Shown here: positions 1-9,987 of the stretch, one piece after another | Layout: each line of letters begins with the position of its first letter | Numbering within the stretch: the first letter of the stretch is position 1 | Origin: Cyanobacterium aponinum PCC 10605 | Lineage (GTDB): Bacteria; Cyanobacteriota; Cyanobacteriia; Cyanobacteriales; Cyanobacteriaceae | Assembly (NCBI RefSeq): GCF_000317675.1 | Contig: NC_019776.1 | Span: forward strand, 3,286,001 to 3,350,000 | Length of the DNA stretch: 64,000 nt | Direction: 5' to 3' | Position numbers and translations under genes: made by a program | Notes under the pieces: generated by a model | What the model was told of the DNA's origin: nothing | What the model saw: only the letters and a program-made list of their open reading frames with translations | The model's database searches: none

Positions 1-208
1 CAAAGGCGTGGGCTTTCCATCCGTCATCGGGATCAACATTTTTTAAACTGGCGGCGATACCCCCTTGTGCGGCCACAGAATGCGATCGAATTGGGTGAGT
101 TTTTGCCACTAAAGCAACATCTAAGGCTGGATTTTGTTTTTTGATTTCTAATGCCGCACGACATCCTGCTAAACCACCACCAACAATAAATACATCATGC
201 TTGAACAT
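1..208 (-). CDS. sdhA: Succinate dehydrogenase/fumarate reductase flavoprotein subunit (5' part only)
   Basis: The first 69 codons of a flavoprotein run off the left edge of the window. The N-terminus carries a dinucleotide-binding GGGLAGCRAA motif within residues 9-18. It is followed by THPIRSHSVAAQGGIAASL, the SdhA/FrdA segment holding the histidine that covalently attaches FAD in this family. The protein would oxidise succinate to fumarate and pass electrons to an iron-sulfur subunit. No sdhB lies in the visible part. L-aspartate oxidase (NadB) shares the fold, but the HSVAAQGG segment fits SdhA better. The ATG at 206-208 is preceded by GGGAAAG. Confidence 0.85.
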   Translation of the reverse strand, partial: MFKHDVFIVGGGLAGCRAALEIKKQNPALDVALVAKTHPIRSHSVAAQGGIAASLKNVDPDDGWKAHAF

Positions 209-343
209 TTTGGCTTTCCCTTTTTTTACTAGGTGCGATCGAGTTTTAACTTTTTCTATATTTTATTATTAACTGATGTTACGCAAAAAGATAATTAGTT
301 GTTGTTTTGAGGTATCAGGTGTCAGGTTTAAAGTCAGAAAAAT

Positions 344-972
344 TCACCCTTTTTTATTTTGACTTAGTTTTTCGATTAAACTATGTAACATTCTGCCAAT
401 TTCCTCACATTTGTTTAAAGTAACTTTTAATTCTTGCTCTTTAAGATAACCTCAGTTCGGTTTAAGAATATTGGATAAGGGTAGGTGTCAGGTTTCAGGT
501 TGCAGGTTGCAGGTGTTGAGAGAAAGTAATGAGTAACAAATAATGAGTGTTCGGGGTTTTTAATTCCTAATTCTTAATTTTTCCTTTGCCCTCCCCCCTC
601 TTGAGGGGGGATAAAGGGGGGTTCGCCTCTTGCCTCTTGCCTTTTGCCTTTTTTTCTCCATCATTCATAGATGAAAATTTATCCCGAACTCAGGTTAAGA
701 TAGCCTAATCGTCCTATAATCATCAAATGAGTTTCTAATTCTTTGAGTGAGCCATTTGCCATAGAAAGATGACGAATATAATCACCCAAATGGTTTCTCC
801 CTTTTCCTTCTGCGATGTTGGCAGGAATTGAAACTGCGGCTCTTTGTATTTGACTACTTAAACCATAAATTTCTGTTTTGGGAAATAGAGAAGTTAATTG
901 ATAACATATTACTACCAAATCCATTGATTTTTGTCAAACCGTTAAATCTCGATAACTTTTTAGTTCAATCAT
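344..972 (-). pseudogene. Four-helix-bundle (S23/IVP-type) protein gene, interrupted
   Basis: Three blocks on the minus strand rebuild one protein of about 120 residues of the four-helix-bundle family (23S rRNA intervening-sequence / Avd-like). Block one, 937-972, reads MIELKSYRDLTV. It is followed by an in-frame TGA at 934-936, where the family normally has Trp (VWQK). Block two, 697-933, holds the conserved SIPANIAEGKGRN segment. Block three, 344-447, gives KEQELKVTLNKCEEIGRML and the natural C-terminus. A 249-bp element (448-696) separates blocks two and three and is flanked by AAGAT. Removing it with one AAGAT copy rejoins GYL to KEQE in frame. The gene is therefore doubly broken, by one nonsense change and one insertion. 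The 81-residue frame at 679-924 is only its middle part ending inside the element. Confidence 0.85.
448..696. mobile_element. Family A MITE-like element, complete copy 1
   Basis: This 249-bp non-coding element has inverted ends (AACCTCAGTTCGG on the left, CCGAACTCAGGTT on the right). It is flanked by AAGAT at 443-447 and 697-701. The interior is a string of period-7 repeats: CAGGTTK units, a TTAATTC block, a C-run/G-run hairpin and GCCTYTT units. It carries no ORF, so transposition would need a transposase from elsewhere. It interrupts the four-helix-bundle gene, which fixes both boundaries. Confidence 0.8.
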
Positions 973-1016
973 TTTTATTATTTCCCTTAAGGGGGGACAA
1001 TAACTCTAAAAACCTT

Positions 1017-1283
1017 ATAGGTAGCAGGTAGCAGGTGTTAGGTGTTAGGTTTTGTCTCCACTAATATTTATCATTATCTCTATTTACTCAATGGTTCAAA
1101 TAATAGGCAAAACTATTGGATTATCAACATTTTGAGATAATATGTCGGGCTATTTATTTCGTAAAGACAAAATACTGTTCATGTATTTAAAACCTGCAAC
1201 CTGAAACCTGAAACCTAAAACCTACCCTCACTGCAGTTTCATTGTCTCCCCGTCAGATTATTTCCTGAAACCTGAAACCTCCC
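1017..1283. repeat. Opposed heptamer (CAGGTTK) arrays
   Basis: The 348 bp between the broken four-helix gene and dnaK hold no gene. GCAGGTA/GTTAGGT heptamers at about 1017-1051 face reverse-complement CCTGAAA heptamers at about 1189-1227 and again at 1264-1283. The arrays could pair as a long imperfect hairpin. They resemble the short tandemly repeated repetitive (STRR) sequences known from cyanobacteria. Confidence 0.6.
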
Positions 1284-1320
1284 TTAACTTAACACATCAA
1301 TAAGTGCGTAACGTCAGTTA

Positions 1321-3498
1321 TTAAAACCAATCATCATCATCATTCCAATCATTTTCATAGGGGATTTCTCTATCTTTACTTACACGATAGCCTCTTTCTG
1401 GGGGATAATCAGGAGAGCGACGGGAAGGAGTGCGGGGAGGGGGAGTGGGACGAGAAACACTGCTACCACTGTAAGGGGTATTACTCGCAGGAGGGGGAGA
1501 ATAGGGATCTCGATAATCTCTACGGGAATCACGACTAGGGTTCACTTTACCACCATAAAGAGTTGTATCAGGGCTATTGCGGTAAACATTCCGACGATCG
1601 CGCGGATTATAGTCAAAATCGTCGTCATCATCACCGATAAAAGTTTTTTTGATGGACTCGAAAAAGCCTTCTTCCTCATCGTTATACTGCAAACGGACTT
1701 CTCGATTTAATTCATATAAAACATCTTCTAAATCCGCTTGAGAACGATCTAAACGGCGATCGTCATCTTGTTCTAAACTATCTAATATCTCCCGACAAAG
1801 ATTATCTATATCTCGACGGTAAGGATTAGTGAATTGACTACCAAAGTCGAGGGTAACTTCCCTTAGTCTTCTTTGTGCTTGATCTGTCAAAGCCTTTGCC
1901 CGATTACGCTTTTCGACGCGATCGCGCCTTTCCCTATCTTCTCTAGCAAACTCATCAGCTTCTTGAATCATGCGATTAATTTCTGACTGAGAAAGAGTAG
2001 AAGCTCCTTGGACAATAATACTTTGTTCCCTACCAGTGGTTTTATCCCTCGCAATCACCTGCAAAATACCGTTCGCATCAATATCGAAAGATACTTGCAC
2101 TTGAGGTACACCCCTAGGTGCAGGAGGAATACCTGTTAATTTAAAACGCCCCAAAGATTTGTTATCCGAAGCCATTTCCCTTTCACCCTGTACCACATGG
2201 ATTTCCACCGAGGTTTGATTATTTTCTGAAGTGGAGAAAACATCTGATCTTCTTACAGGAATAGTTGTATTACGAGGTACAAGTTTTTTGGTTACTCCTC
2301 CAATGGTTTCCACACCAATAGATAGAGGGGTCACATCAAGGAGTAATATGTCTTTGACCTCTCCAGACAAAATTCCTGCTTGAACCGCCGCTCCCACCGC
2401 CACAACTTCATCAGGATTAACATTTTGATTAGGCTCGATGTCAATAAAACTCCGTACTAATTCCTGCACCATCGGGATACGGGTTGAACCACCTACTAAT
2501 ACCACCTCATCGATTTGCACAGGGGACAATCCTGCGTCTTTTAAAGCCCGAATAATAGGACGACGGAGACGGGATACCAAATCTCCGCATAATTCTTCAA
2601 ATTTCGCCCTAGAAAGTGTGGTTTCTATATGTTTAGGTCCATCTTCGGTAGCCGTAATGAAGGGTAAATTAATCTCTGAGGTGCTGACCCCTGACAGTTC
2701 TATTTTTGCTTTTTCCGCCGCTTCTGTTAACCTTTGCAAGGCTTGGCGATCGCGCCTTAAGTCCACTCCCTCTGTTTCTAAAAATTGCTCCGCCAAGTAG
2801 TCAACAATTTTCTTATCAAAATCATTCCCCCCCAACTGAGTGTCACCACTGGTTGCCCTTACCTCTAAAACTCCGTCTCCCACCTCAAGGATAGAAACAT
2901 CAAAAGTACCACCTCCCAAATCAAAAACCAAAATCTTCTCACTACTCTTTTTCTCCAAACCATAAGCTAAAGAAGCCGCCGTTGGTTCATTAACAATTCT
3001 TAATACTTCTAAACCAGCAATTTTACCGGCATCTTTTGTGGCTTGACGTTGGCTATCATTAAAATAAGCAGGTACAGTAATTACCGCCCCCGTTACTTCT
3101 TCTCCTAAATACCTTTCCGCCTCCTCTGCCAGTTTACGCAAAATCATCGCCGAGATTTCTTCGGGGGCAAACTCTTTTTTGAGACGAGGACAACGAATTT
3201 TAATATTATCCATCTCATCACGGCGGATAGTGTAAGGAACACGTTTACTAGCTTCACTCAATTCACCGTATCTTCTCCCCATGAAGCGCTTAATACCATA
3301 GTAAGTATTTTGAGGATTCAATACCCCTTGTCGTCTTGCCATTTGCCCAACCACTAACTCACCATCTTTGTTAAAACCTACCACAGAGGGAGTGGTGCGA
3401 CTACCTTCGGCATTGGCAATTACCAGAGGCTTCCCTCCTTCCATAACAGCTACTACTGAGTTGGTTGTACCTAAGTCTATACCTACGACTCTTCCCAT
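1321..3498 (-). CDS. dnaK: Hsp70 chaperone DnaK (DnaK1-like)
   Basis: This is a 725-residue Hsp70 that would fold client proteins in the cytoplasm or at membranes through ATP-driven substrate clamping. The ATPase domain spans about residues 1-385, with GIDLGTTNS at 6-14, [12 protein letters not shown] from 191 and the later VGGSTRIP. The substrate-binding domain (about 390-510) holds [12 protein letters not shown] and [11 protein letters not shown]. The C-terminus differs from E. coli DnaK: about 130 residues rich in Asp, Arg, Pro and Ser, ending in DDDDWF. Cyanobacteria carry several DnaK paralogues, and length and sequence are closest to the DnaK1 class from memory. There is no dnaJ or grpE neighbour. 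An SD-like CTGGAG lies upstream of the ATG. Confidence 0.93.
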   Translation of the reverse strand: MGRVVGIDLGTTNSVVAVMEGGKPLVIANAEGSRTTPSVVGFNKDGELVVGQMARRQGVLNPQNTYYGIKRFMGRRYGELSEASKRVPYTIRRDEMDNIKIRCPRLKKEFAPEEISAMILRKLAEEAERYLGEEVTGAVITVPAYFNDSQRQATKDAGKIAGLEVLRIVNEPTAASLAYGLEKKSSEKILVFDLGGGTFDVSILEVGDGVLEVRATSGDTQLGGNDFDKKIVDYLAEQFLETEGVDLRRDRQALQRLTEAAEKAKIELSGVSTSEINLPFITATEDGPKHIETTLSRAKFEELCGDLVSRLRRPIIRALKDAGLSPVQIDEVVLVGGSTRIPMVQELVRSFIDIEPNQNVNPDEVVAVGAAVQAGILSGEVKDILLLDVTPLSIGVETIGGVTKKLVPRNTTIPVRRSDVFSTSENNQTSVEIHVVQGEREMASDNKSLGRFKLTGIPPAPRGVPQVQVSFDIDANGILQVIARDKTTGREQSIIVQGASTLSQSEINRMIQEADEFAREDRERRDRVEKRNRAKALTDQAQRRLREVTLDFGSQFTNPYRRDIDNLCREILDSLEQDDDRRLDRSQADLEDVLYELNREVRLQYNDEEEGFFESIKKTFIGDDDDDFDYNPRDRRNVYRNSPDTTLYGGKVNPSRDSRRDYRDPYSPPPASNTPYSGSSVSRPTPPPRTPSRRSPDYPPERGYRVSKDREIPYENDWNDDDDWF

Positions 3499-3766
3499 TG
3501 CTAGTTTTTTTCTCCAGTTTGTTGCACTACTGCGCCCCGTTGAGGCTTTTTTCTAATTTACTATGTAATCGTATCTATTTTACTTAGATCTTGCACTAAC
3601 TTCAGAATACTGAAATCTTGTTCTTTAAGAAAAACATCTCAGTTTTTAGGTTTCAGGTTGCAGGTTGCAGGTTTTAGGTTAAGAAAAAATAATTAATTTT
3701 TAATTCCATCTCTCTTTCCCTTCATCTCCCCTCCTCTTCTTTCTCTCCAACACTGCGAACTAAGAT

Positions 3767-3972
3767 AACCTCAGTTTGGTTTAAGAATACCCGATAAGGT
3801 TAGGTGTCAGGTTGCAGGTTGCAGGTTGCAGGTGGTAGGGGTTTTTAGCAAGGGGCTTAAGCCCCTTGTTTAAGTCAGTTTGCATTAAGGCAATTTTATC
3901 GTTATTTCTAAGAAGCTATAAGGTTTTCTGACTACGAGTTGGGATGCTTTCAGCTTATCCAAAACTCAGGTT
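3767..3972. mobile_element. Family A element, complete copy 2
   Basis: This 206-bp element has ends AACCTCAGTTTGG and CCAAAACTCAGGTT and is flanked on both sides by AAGAT (3762-3766 and 3973-3977). Inside are CAGGTTG heptamers and the perfect palindrome CAAGGGGCTTAAGCCCCTTG at 3849-3868. A block related to 7641-7742 and 40666-40769 lies in reverse orientation. Its right end is 69 bp upstream of the proA ATG, so it may carry or displace the proA promoter. A more degenerate relative appears to fill 3620-3766. Confidence 0.75.
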
Positions 3973-4041
3973 AAGATAACATGATATTGAGTTATACTTT
4001 TTTTGTTGTTTTTTATAATTTCTGTGCCTCCCTCTGATTCT

Positions 4042-5328
4042 ATGGATTTATTGACTATTGCGACTCAAGCTAAAACATCCGCTCACCATCTTGCCACTTT
4101 ATCGGAATCTGCTCGGAATACTGCTTTAAATGCGATCGCATCTGCTTTGACTGAGCGGAAAGAAGAAATTGTGAAAGCAAATGAAAAAGACTGTAGTTTA
4201 GCTGAAAATAATATATCTTCTGCATTATATGCCCGTCTCAAGTTGGGAGAATCAAAATTACAAAGTGCGATCGCTGGTGTTAGAGATGTGGCAAAATTAA
4301 GAGATCCTTTAGGTAGTATTTCCCTGAAACGAGAATTAGATCAAAATTTGGTTTTAGAGCGGGTATCTTGTCCTCTCGGGGTCTTAGGAGTAATTTTTGA
4401 AGCCCGTCCAGAAGCCTTAATTCAAATTGCTAGTTTAGCGATTAAATCTGGCAACGGGGTTATTCTCAAAGGGGGAAAAGAAGCTCTGCACACCTGCACT
4501 GTGTTAACAGAAATTATCCAAAAAGCCTTACAAGAAACGGAAGTTAATCCTTATACAGTGCAACTTTTGACAACTAGAGAAGAAATAAAAGCCCTTTTAG
4601 ATTTAGATGAATATGTAGATTTAATTATTCCTCGTGGTTCTAACGAATTTGTCCGCTACGTGCAGGAAAATACCAAAATTCCCGTTTTAGGTCATGCTGA
4701 TGGAATTTGTCATCTATTTATCGATGAATTTGCTGATTTACAACCAGCCGTCAAAATTACTGTCGATGCAAAAACTCAATACCCTGCCGCTTGTAATGCT
4801 ATCGAAACTCTACTAATCCATGAGAAAATCGCATCTCAATTTTTACCTGCCATTGCCCAAGCCTTAGAAGAAAAAGGAGTAAAACTGAAAGGAGATGAAG
4901 CCACCCGCAAAATTATTGACTGTGAAAAAGCAGTAGAAGATGATTGGCGGACTGAATATAGCGATTTAATTCTCGCACTTAAGATTGTAGATAGTATAGA
5001 AGATGCGATCGCACATATAAATAAATACGGTTCAAAACACACCGATGGTATTGTAACAACCAACTTAGATAATGCGGAGAAATTCTTAAATGAAGTGGAT
5101 TCAGCAGGAGTGTATCATAACTGCTCAACGCGCTTTGCTGACGGTTTCCGCTATGGCTTTGGTGCAGAAGTAGGCATAAGTACTCAAAAAATGCCTCCTA
5201 GAGGTCCCGTGGGTTTAGAAGGCTTAGTCACATATAAATACAAATTAAGAGGACAAGGACAAATCGCCGCCGATTATAGTGGTATCAATGCTAAACCTTT
5301 CACTCATAAGGATTTAGATTTCAATTAG
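4042..5328 (+). CDS. proA: Gamma-glutamyl phosphate reductase
   Basis: The enzyme reduces gamma-glutamyl phosphate to glutamate-5-semialdehyde with NADPH, the second step of proline synthesis. From the ATG at 4042 it is 428 residues, close to the usual ProA length. A TTG-initiated extension back to 4003 adds 13 poorly conserved residues, so I prefer 4042. ProA segments include [21 protein letters not shown] and [15 protein letters not shown]. The catalytic-cysteine region is [12 protein letters not shown] (Cys251), and GPVGLEGL lies near the end. No proB is adjacent. A family A element lies immediately upstream. Confidence 0.95.
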   Translation: MDLLTIATQAKTSAHHLATLSESARNTALNAIASALTERKEEIVKANEKDCSLAENNISSALYARLKLGESKLQSAIAGVRDVAKLRDPLGSISLKRELDQNLVLERVSCPLGVLGVIFEARPEALIQIASLAIKSGNGVILKGGKEALHTCTVLTEIIQKALQETEVNPYTVQLLTTREEIKALLDLDEYVDLIIPRGSNEFVRYVQENTKIPVLGHADGICHLFIDEFADLQPAVKITVDAKTQYPAACNAIETLLIHEKIASQFLPAIAQALEEKGVKLKGDEATRKIIDCEKAVEDDWRTEYSDLILALKIVDSIEDAIAHINKYGSKHTDGIVTTNLDNAEKFLNEVDSAGVYHNCSTRFADGFRYGFGAEVGISTQKMPPRGPVGLEGLVTYKYKLRGQGQIAADYSGINAKPFTHKDLDFN

Positions 5329-5340
5329 TCATTAAGATAA

Positions 5341-5475
5341 GGCAACAGGCAAAAGGCAAAAGGCAAAAGAGTTCAATTAACACGCTTCCCTAACACCTTA
5401 ATCCCTAAACACCCCAAAATCCAAATACCTCAACCTCTCAACAACCTCACACCTGCAACCTGATACCTGATACCT
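5341..5475. repeat. Heptamer tandem repeats between proA and ilvB
   Basis: The proA-ilvB spacer contains GGCAAAA heptamers at 5341-5370 and CCTGATA/CCTGCAA heptamers at about 5452-5475. No inverted element ends are evident, so this may be a decayed element. Confidence 0.55.
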
Positions 5476-5538
5476 CTTTCCTAAATCTTAACTCTCTAAA
5501 CCTTTTTGTCAGAAAAACTTGATTTATGAGAGCGTATC

Positions 5539-5568
5539 TTGCATAGTGTAAAGAATTTAACCTAGAAT
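5539..5568 (+). promoter_or_regulatory. Candidate sigma-70-type promoter for ilvB
   Basis: TTGCAT (5539-5544) and TAGAAT (5563-5568) are separated by 18 bp, about 110 bp upstream of the preferred ilvB start. This is a motif match only. Confidence 0.3.
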
Positions 5569-5676
5569 TAATGTTAAATATGTAATCTATGAACAAAAAT
5601 TAATCTTCTAATCTGTGGGTGACTCTAAAATGAAAGTATAGATACAGTCGCAGATTCGTTGAGAGAAATAAGATAT

Positions 5677-7545
5677 ATGGTAATTTCTAACACTACTTCC
5701 CCTGTCAATTTGTCGTCTTCTGATGTAGTCCCTATCAAGTGTACAGGGGCTTATGCTTTAATGGATAGTCTTTGCCGTCATGGGGTAAAGCATATTTTTG
5801 GTTATCCCGGAGGGGCTATTCTTCCTATTTATGATGAATTATACCGCTTTGAGGCTAAAGGCGAATTGCAACATATCCTTGTCAGACATGAACAAGGGGC
5901 GGCTCATGCGGCGGATGGTTATGCTCGTGCCACTGGTAAAGTTGGGGTTTGTTTTGGAACTTCTGGACCTGGAGCAACCAATTTAGTGACTGGTATCGCC
6001 ACCGCACACATGGATTCTATTCCTATGGTTATTATTACAGGGCAGGTGACCAGAGCGGCTATTGGCTCTGACGCTTTTCAAGAAACTGATATTTATGGTA
6101 TCACCTTACCTATTGTTAAACATTCCTATGTTGCTCGTAATGCCGCCGATATTCCTTGGATTATTGCCGAGGCTTTCCATATTGCTAGTACAGGCAGACC
6201 CGGTCCTGTGTTAGTGGATATTCCCAAAGATGTGGGTTTAGAGGAGTTTTACTATCAACCTCTTAACCCCGGAGAGGTAAAATTGCCGGGTTATCGTCCC
6301 ACTGTCAAAGGAAATCCCCGCCAAATTAGTGCGGCTTTGGATTTGATTAGTGAAGCAAAACAACCGTTACTTTATGTTGGGGGCGGTGCTGTTTTATCTA
6401 ATGCCCATGCTCAAATTAAGGAATTAGCTGAACTTTTCCAAATTCCTGTAACTACTACTCTAATGGGTTTAGGTGCATTTGATGAACACAGTTCTCTTTC
6501 TGTGGGGATGTTAGGAATGCACGGCACTGCCTACGCTAATTTTGCGGTAAGTGAGTGTGATTTACTAATTGCTGTTGGTGCGAGATTTGATGATCGAGTA
6601 ACGGGTAAATTAGATGAATTTGCTTCCCGTGCTAAAGTTATTCATATTGATATTGATCCTGCGGAGGTGGGTAAAAATCGTCGTCCTGATGTGCCTATTG
6701 TGGGGGATGTGCGTCAAGTTTTAGAGCAAATGTTGCAACGGGCAAGAGAATTAGATTTACCCAACACAGATGGCTTAACTCAAGATTGGTTAAAACGCAT
6801 TGATAAATGGAAAGAAGATTATCCTTTAGTTGTACCCCATCCGGAAGACGCTCTGTCTCCTCAAGAGGTTATTGTGGAAGTTGGTCGTCAAGCACCTCAT
6901 GCTTACTATACAACTGATGTAGGACAACATCAAATGTGGTCAGCACAATTTTTGAAAACAGGTCCTCGCCGTTGGATTTCTAGTGCAGGTTTAGGCACTA
7001 TGGGTTATGGTTTGCCTGCGGCTATGGGGGCTCAGGTTGCTTTAGCCGATGAAGATGTTATCTGTATTAGTGGCGATGCTAGTTTCCAAATGAATTTACA
7101 GGAGTTAGCTACTTTAGCTCAATACAACATCAAAGCCAAAACTGTTATTATCAACAATGGTTGGCAAGGTATGGTTCGTCAATGGCAGGAAACTTTTTAT
7201 GGAGAACGTTATTCTGCTTCTAATATGGCCACAGGAATGCCTAATTTTGAACTCTTAGCTCAGGCTTTTGGGGTCAAAGGTATTACTGTTCGTAATCGTG
7301 ATGAGTTAAAAGGTGCGATCGCATCTATGTTGGAACATGATGGTCCTGTGTTACTAGATGTTCATGTTAAGCGGGATGAAAATTGTTATCCAATGGTTGC
7401 TCCGGGTAAAAGTAATGCTCAAATGTTAGGTTTACCGAAAAAAGCACCAGAAAAACAACATTTAGAAGTACAAGTTTGTACTAATTGCGGTACTCGTAAC
7501 TCTGGAGAAAGTAATTTTTGCTCTGAGTGCGGCACAAAGTTATAA
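5677..7545 (+). CDS. ilvB: Acetolactate synthase large (catalytic) subunit with C-terminal zinc ribbon
   Basis: This thiamine-diphosphate enzyme condenses pyruvate units to 2-acetolactate, or pyruvate with 2-ketobutyrate, in branched-chain amino-acid synthesis. From ATG 5677 it has 622 residues; a TTG extension to 5659 is less likely. Visible parts are [14 protein letters not shown] and the catalytic-glutamate segment [18 protein letters not shown] central FAD-type domain follows, then the ThDP-binding [16 protein letters not shown] with downstream NN. After the usual end near residue 590 there is a tail with CTNCGT and CSECG (about 601-619), a four-cysteine zinc-ribbon pattern. The regulatory small subunit is not adjacent. 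Confidence 0.93.
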   Translation: MVISNTTSPVNLSSSDVVPIKCTGAYALMDSLCRHGVKHIFGYPGGAILPIYDELYRFEAKGELQHILVRHEQGAAHAADGYARATGKVGVCFGTSGPGATNLVTGIATAHMDSIPMVIITGQVTRAAIGSDAFQETDIYGITLPIVKHSYVARNAADIPWIIAEAFHIASTGRPGPVLVDIPKDVGLEEFYYQPLNPGEVKLPGYRPTVKGNPRQISAALDLISEAKQPLLYVGGGAVLSNAHAQIKELAELFQIPVTTTLMGLGAFDEHSSLSVGMLGMHGTAYANFAVSECDLLIAVGARFDDRVTGKLDEFASRAKVIHIDIDPAEVGKNRRPDVPIVGDVRQVLEQMLQRARELDLPNTDGLTQDWLKRIDKWKEDYPLVVPHPEDALSPQEVIVEVGRQAPHAYYTTDVGQHQMWSAQFLKTGPRRWISSAGLGTMGYGLPAAMGAQVALADEDVICISGDASFQMNLQELATLAQYNIKAKTVIINNGWQGMVRQWQETFYGERYSASNMATGMPNFELLAQAFGVKGITVRNRDELKGAIASMLEHDGPVLLDVHVKRDENCYPMVAPGKSNAQMLGLPKKAPEKQHLEVQVCTNCGTRNSGESNFCSECGTKL

Positions 7546-7581
7546 TTCAAAGTTCAGGGAATTGAGGAATAGTCGGAAATA

Positions 7582-7623
7582 AATAAGTAATAAGTAATAA
7601 GTAATAAGTAATAAGTAATAGGT
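7582..7623. repeat. TAATAAG heptamer array
   Basis: Five to six near-perfect direct copies of the 7-mer TAATAAG lie just 3' of ilvB and directly before a family A element. The array is short enough to vary by replication slippage. Confidence 0.7.
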
Positions 7624-7640
7624 GAGAAGAAATTTTAATT

Positions 7641-7742
7641 AACCTGAGTTTTGGATAAGCTGAAAGCATCCCAACTCGTAGTCGGAAAACCTTATAGCTT
7701 CTTAGAAATAACAATAAAATTGCCTTAACCAGAACTGACGTT
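7641..7742. mobile_element. Family A element, short copy 3
   Basis: This 102-bp element runs from AACCTGAGTTTTGG to AGAACTGACGTT and is flanked by AATT on each side. It lacks the heptamer interior and consists of the conserved block with AAGCTGAAAGCATC and CTTCTTAGAAATAA. That block also occurs at 40666-40769 and, inverted, in 3767-3972. CCTGAAA heptamers follow at 7748-7780. Confidence 0.65.
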
Positions 7743-7805
7743 AATTAACCTGAAACCTGAAACCTGAAACCTAACACCTCTTAAATTATTCATTGTTAAT
7801 TCTTT

Positions 7806-8510
7806 ATGTTATTTAATCAATCAAAATTGCTTCTTACTATTGGTTGTTTTGGCTTACTTTCAATGCAACCAGTTTTAGCACAAGAACAAATGTTAAAAAC
7901 GATTACTGTTACAGGAGAGGGTATAGAAAGAATACCTACTACCATTGCTAATGTACAGTTAGGGGTTGAAATCCAAGGAGAAAATGCTTCTCAAGTTCAA
8001 GAGGAGGTAGCCCAAAAAAGTAACTCTTTAGTAAACTTGTTAAAATCTCGTTCTGTGCAAAGACTGCAAACTAGCGGTATTCAATTAAGTCCGAATTATA
8101 GTTATAACGATAATCAGAGAAAATTAATCGGTTATGTTGCCACTAATCTTGTTAGTTTTGAGTTACCCATCGACAAAGTTGGTGCTGTTTTAGATGAAAG
8201 TGTCAAAGTGGGTGCCACTCGTATTGATAATGTGACTCTCTCCGCCGAAGAAGATGCGATCGCATCTGCTCAAGAAAAAGCCTTAGTTAAAGCAACAGCA
8301 TCGGCACAAAAACAGGCAAATGTTATTTTACAAACCCTTAACTTAACAGCTCAAGAGATTGTGACTATTAATGTTAATGGGGCAAATAGTCCTAATCCTG
8401 TAATGATGCCCAAAATGCGTAGTGCAATGGATGCCAGTGTCGCTAATACCCCTGTTGTTGGTGGCGAACAAACAGTCTCTGCTTCTGTAACTTTGCAAAT
8501 TCGTTATTAG
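7806..8510 (+). CDS. Secreted SIMPL (DUF541) domain protein
   Basis: The protein has 234 residues. A signal peptide covers about residues 1-25 with an AxA-type cleavage site (PVLAQEQ). The rest matches the SIMPL/DUF541 fold seen in periplasmic or outer-membrane-associated proteins such as E. coli YggE, linked in some bacteria to oxidative stress tolerance. Supporting segments are TVTGEGIERIPTTIANVQLG near the N-terminus and the C-terminal VSASVTLQIRY. It stands alone between repeat elements. The molecular function is not established for the family. Confidence 0.75.
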   Translation: MLFNQSKLLLTIGCFGLLSMQPVLAQEQMLKTITVTGEGIERIPTTIANVQLGVEIQGENASQVQEEVAQKSNSLVNLLKSRSVQRLQTSGIQLSPNYSYNDNQRKLIGYVATNLVSFELPIDKVGAVLDESVKVGATRIDNVTLSAEEDAIASAQEKALVKATASAQKQANVILQTLNLTAQEIVTINVNGANSPNPVMMPKMRSAMDASVANTPVVGGEQTVSASVTLQIRY

Positions 8511-8528
8511 CAGTAACAAATTTTAATT

Positions 8529-8640
8529 AACCTGAGTTCGAGATAAAATTCCCTAGTTATGGTGAGGCAAGGGATAAAGATAATTAACAATTAGTAATTA
8601 GCAATAGACAAATTTCTGGAAGTGGAGCGATAATTGGGGT
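8529..8640. repeat. Family A left end without a matching right end
   Basis: AACCTGAGTTCGAGATAAA matches the family A left terminus, but no inverted partner is visible before the next gene at 8820. The rest of the 309-bp spacer is AT-rich without an ORF. Confidence 0.5.
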
Positions 8641-8819
8641 TTGCAGTTGGAAATCAAAATTCTTTTCAAACAAGGGTTTTAAATATAATGAAATCAGAAA
8701 AAAGTGTAGAAAAATAGTCTTTTGTCGCCAAAGAATCCATATTTTTAAGGCGAGTGAGCATCAATTATCACAAATGATTTAGGATTGCTATATAAGTTCT
8801 GATTTTATAACGTAGGTAG

Positions 8820-9650
8820 ATGGCTTTTATATTAATAAAAGGAAGATTTCATGTAGTTGGTTATTCTCCAGATGGCGATTCCATTCGTTTTCAAGCATAT
8901 AATTTAGAACATTGGTCAAAATTACAAGGTATCTCTCCTGAGTTGAATGAAGAAAATCATGCACAGATAAGACTAATAGGAATTGACAGTTTAGAAACTC
9001 ATTTCCGTCAGTGTCAACAAAGCGTAAAATGGGCTTTGAACGCCGCACATTTTCTCCTAGAATCATTAGAAATAGACGAGGTTAAATGGAACGAAGAAAA
9101 AAATATAATAATCTCCGCTCAAGACAAAATAGAGGGTTTTATCCTAGTAAAAAAAACAGATCAACATGGTCGTCCTTTAGCATTTGTTTTCAAAGGTGAA
9201 ATAGATCATCCTGATGGAGAAGAATTTTTTTTACCAATTAATTTATTTTTTGAATCAGTCAATTATCAAAGTCTTTTATCAGGGCAATCTTACCCCACTT
9301 ATTACAGAGGAATTGCACCAACATTAAGAAAAAAAATGACTTGGGCAGTTAATCAAGCAAGAAAAAACAAAAAAGGTTTGTGGGAATTTGATCTAACTAA
9401 TCATGGATTTAATGTTTGGGATCTTTTCGACGAAGAAAAAACAGTAATTATTCTCCCTAAGTTATTTCGACGTTTAGTTAGTTATTTAGAAACAAGTGAT
9501 AATTTAGATTATTTTAAACATTCAGTAGTAAAATCAGAAAAAGTACTAATATTACCAAATAAAAGAAAGAAACTTTTTCGAGATATTATCATTCAGGATG
9601 AACATTTTTTTAAGTTATCAGAACTACCAGAAGATTTAGTTTATCTATAA
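8820..9650 (+). CDS. Staphylococcal-nuclease-like (TNase) protein
   Basis: The product has 276 residues and no clear signal peptide. The N-terminal two thirds match the SNase/thermonuclease fold. PDGDSIRF supplies the first metal-binding Asp. IRLIGIDSLETH supplies Arg, Asp and Glu equivalent to the SNase R35, D40 and E43 positions. HGRPLAFVF supplies the second catalytic Arg. The motif near KKGLWEFD is the usual late SNase segment. All active-site residues seem present, so a calcium-dependent phosphodiesterase on DNA or RNA is plausible. About 75 C-terminal residues have no family I recognise. Residue equivalence is by eye. Confidence 0.7.
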   Translation: MAFILIKGRFHVVGYSPDGDSIRFQAYNLEHWSKLQGISPELNEENHAQIRLIGIDSLETHFRQCQQSVKWALNAAHFLLESLEIDEVKWNEEKNIIISAQDKIEGFILVKKTDQHGRPLAFVFKGEIDHPDGEEFFLPINLFFESVNYQSLLSGQSYPTYYRGIAPTLRKKMTWAVNQARKNKKGLWEFDLTNHGFNVWDLFDEEKTVIILPKLFRRLVSYLETSDNLDYFKHSVVKSEKVLILPNKRKKLFRDIIIQDEHFFKLSELPEDLVYL

Positions 9651-9670
9651 CCAAAATTTTATAATAATGT

Positions 9671-9987
9671 GACTTTTCTAAAGTGGTTATGATAAATTGG
9701 CAGAAAATAACTTCTATCATGTTTATAAATTTTTATGGTTCTTCTACAGTGGTTATGATAAATTAATAAAAAATAACTTCCATAACCTTTATTTAATAGT
9801 GTTTATAGTAAAAAAAACTAAAAGTTTATAAATTATTATTTAATAATCCCCTATTGCCTCTTGCCTCTTGCCTTTCAGCCTACCCTAACTAATAATTTAC
9901 ATACTCAAAGTGATAGAGCCATTATTATTTAATAATTGCCTGTTGCCTACCCTAACCCATAATTTACATACTCAAATTAACAGAGCC
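9671..9987. mobile_element. Family B MITE, old outer copy split by a second copy
   Basis: The left part (9671-9736) and right part (9921-9987) are two halves of one family B element. Left: GACTTTTCTAAAGTGGTTAT and the following TGATAAATT. Right: TAATTTACATACTCAAA then AGAGCC. A complete family B copy lies between them. Joining the halves restores TTTATAAATTATTATTTA, a sequence present intact in other copies. Confidence 0.65.
9737..9920. mobile_element. Family B MITE, inner copy
   Basis: This 184-bp copy has ends GGTTCTTCTACAGTGG and TGATAGAGCC, imperfect inverted repeats of each other. The flanks ATTTTTAT and ATTATTAT match at 7 of 8 positions, consistent with an 8-bp target duplication. GG-YTCTT ends plus 8-bp AT-rich duplications are typical of the ISL3 family, so this may be an ISL3-driven MITE. 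It has no ORF. Confidence 0.75.

Noticed and set aside
2438-2894. Open frames opposite dnaK
   Set aside because: They are antisense shadows of a highly conserved gene, with no independent support.
4003-4041. TTG-initiated N-terminal extension of proA
   Set aside because: The extra residues are hydrophobic and unlike the family; ATG 4042 gives the normal length.
7582-7623. CRISPR-like array
   Set aside because: Units are 7 bp and adjacent with no spacers; it is a simple tandem repeat, as are the other heptamer tracts.
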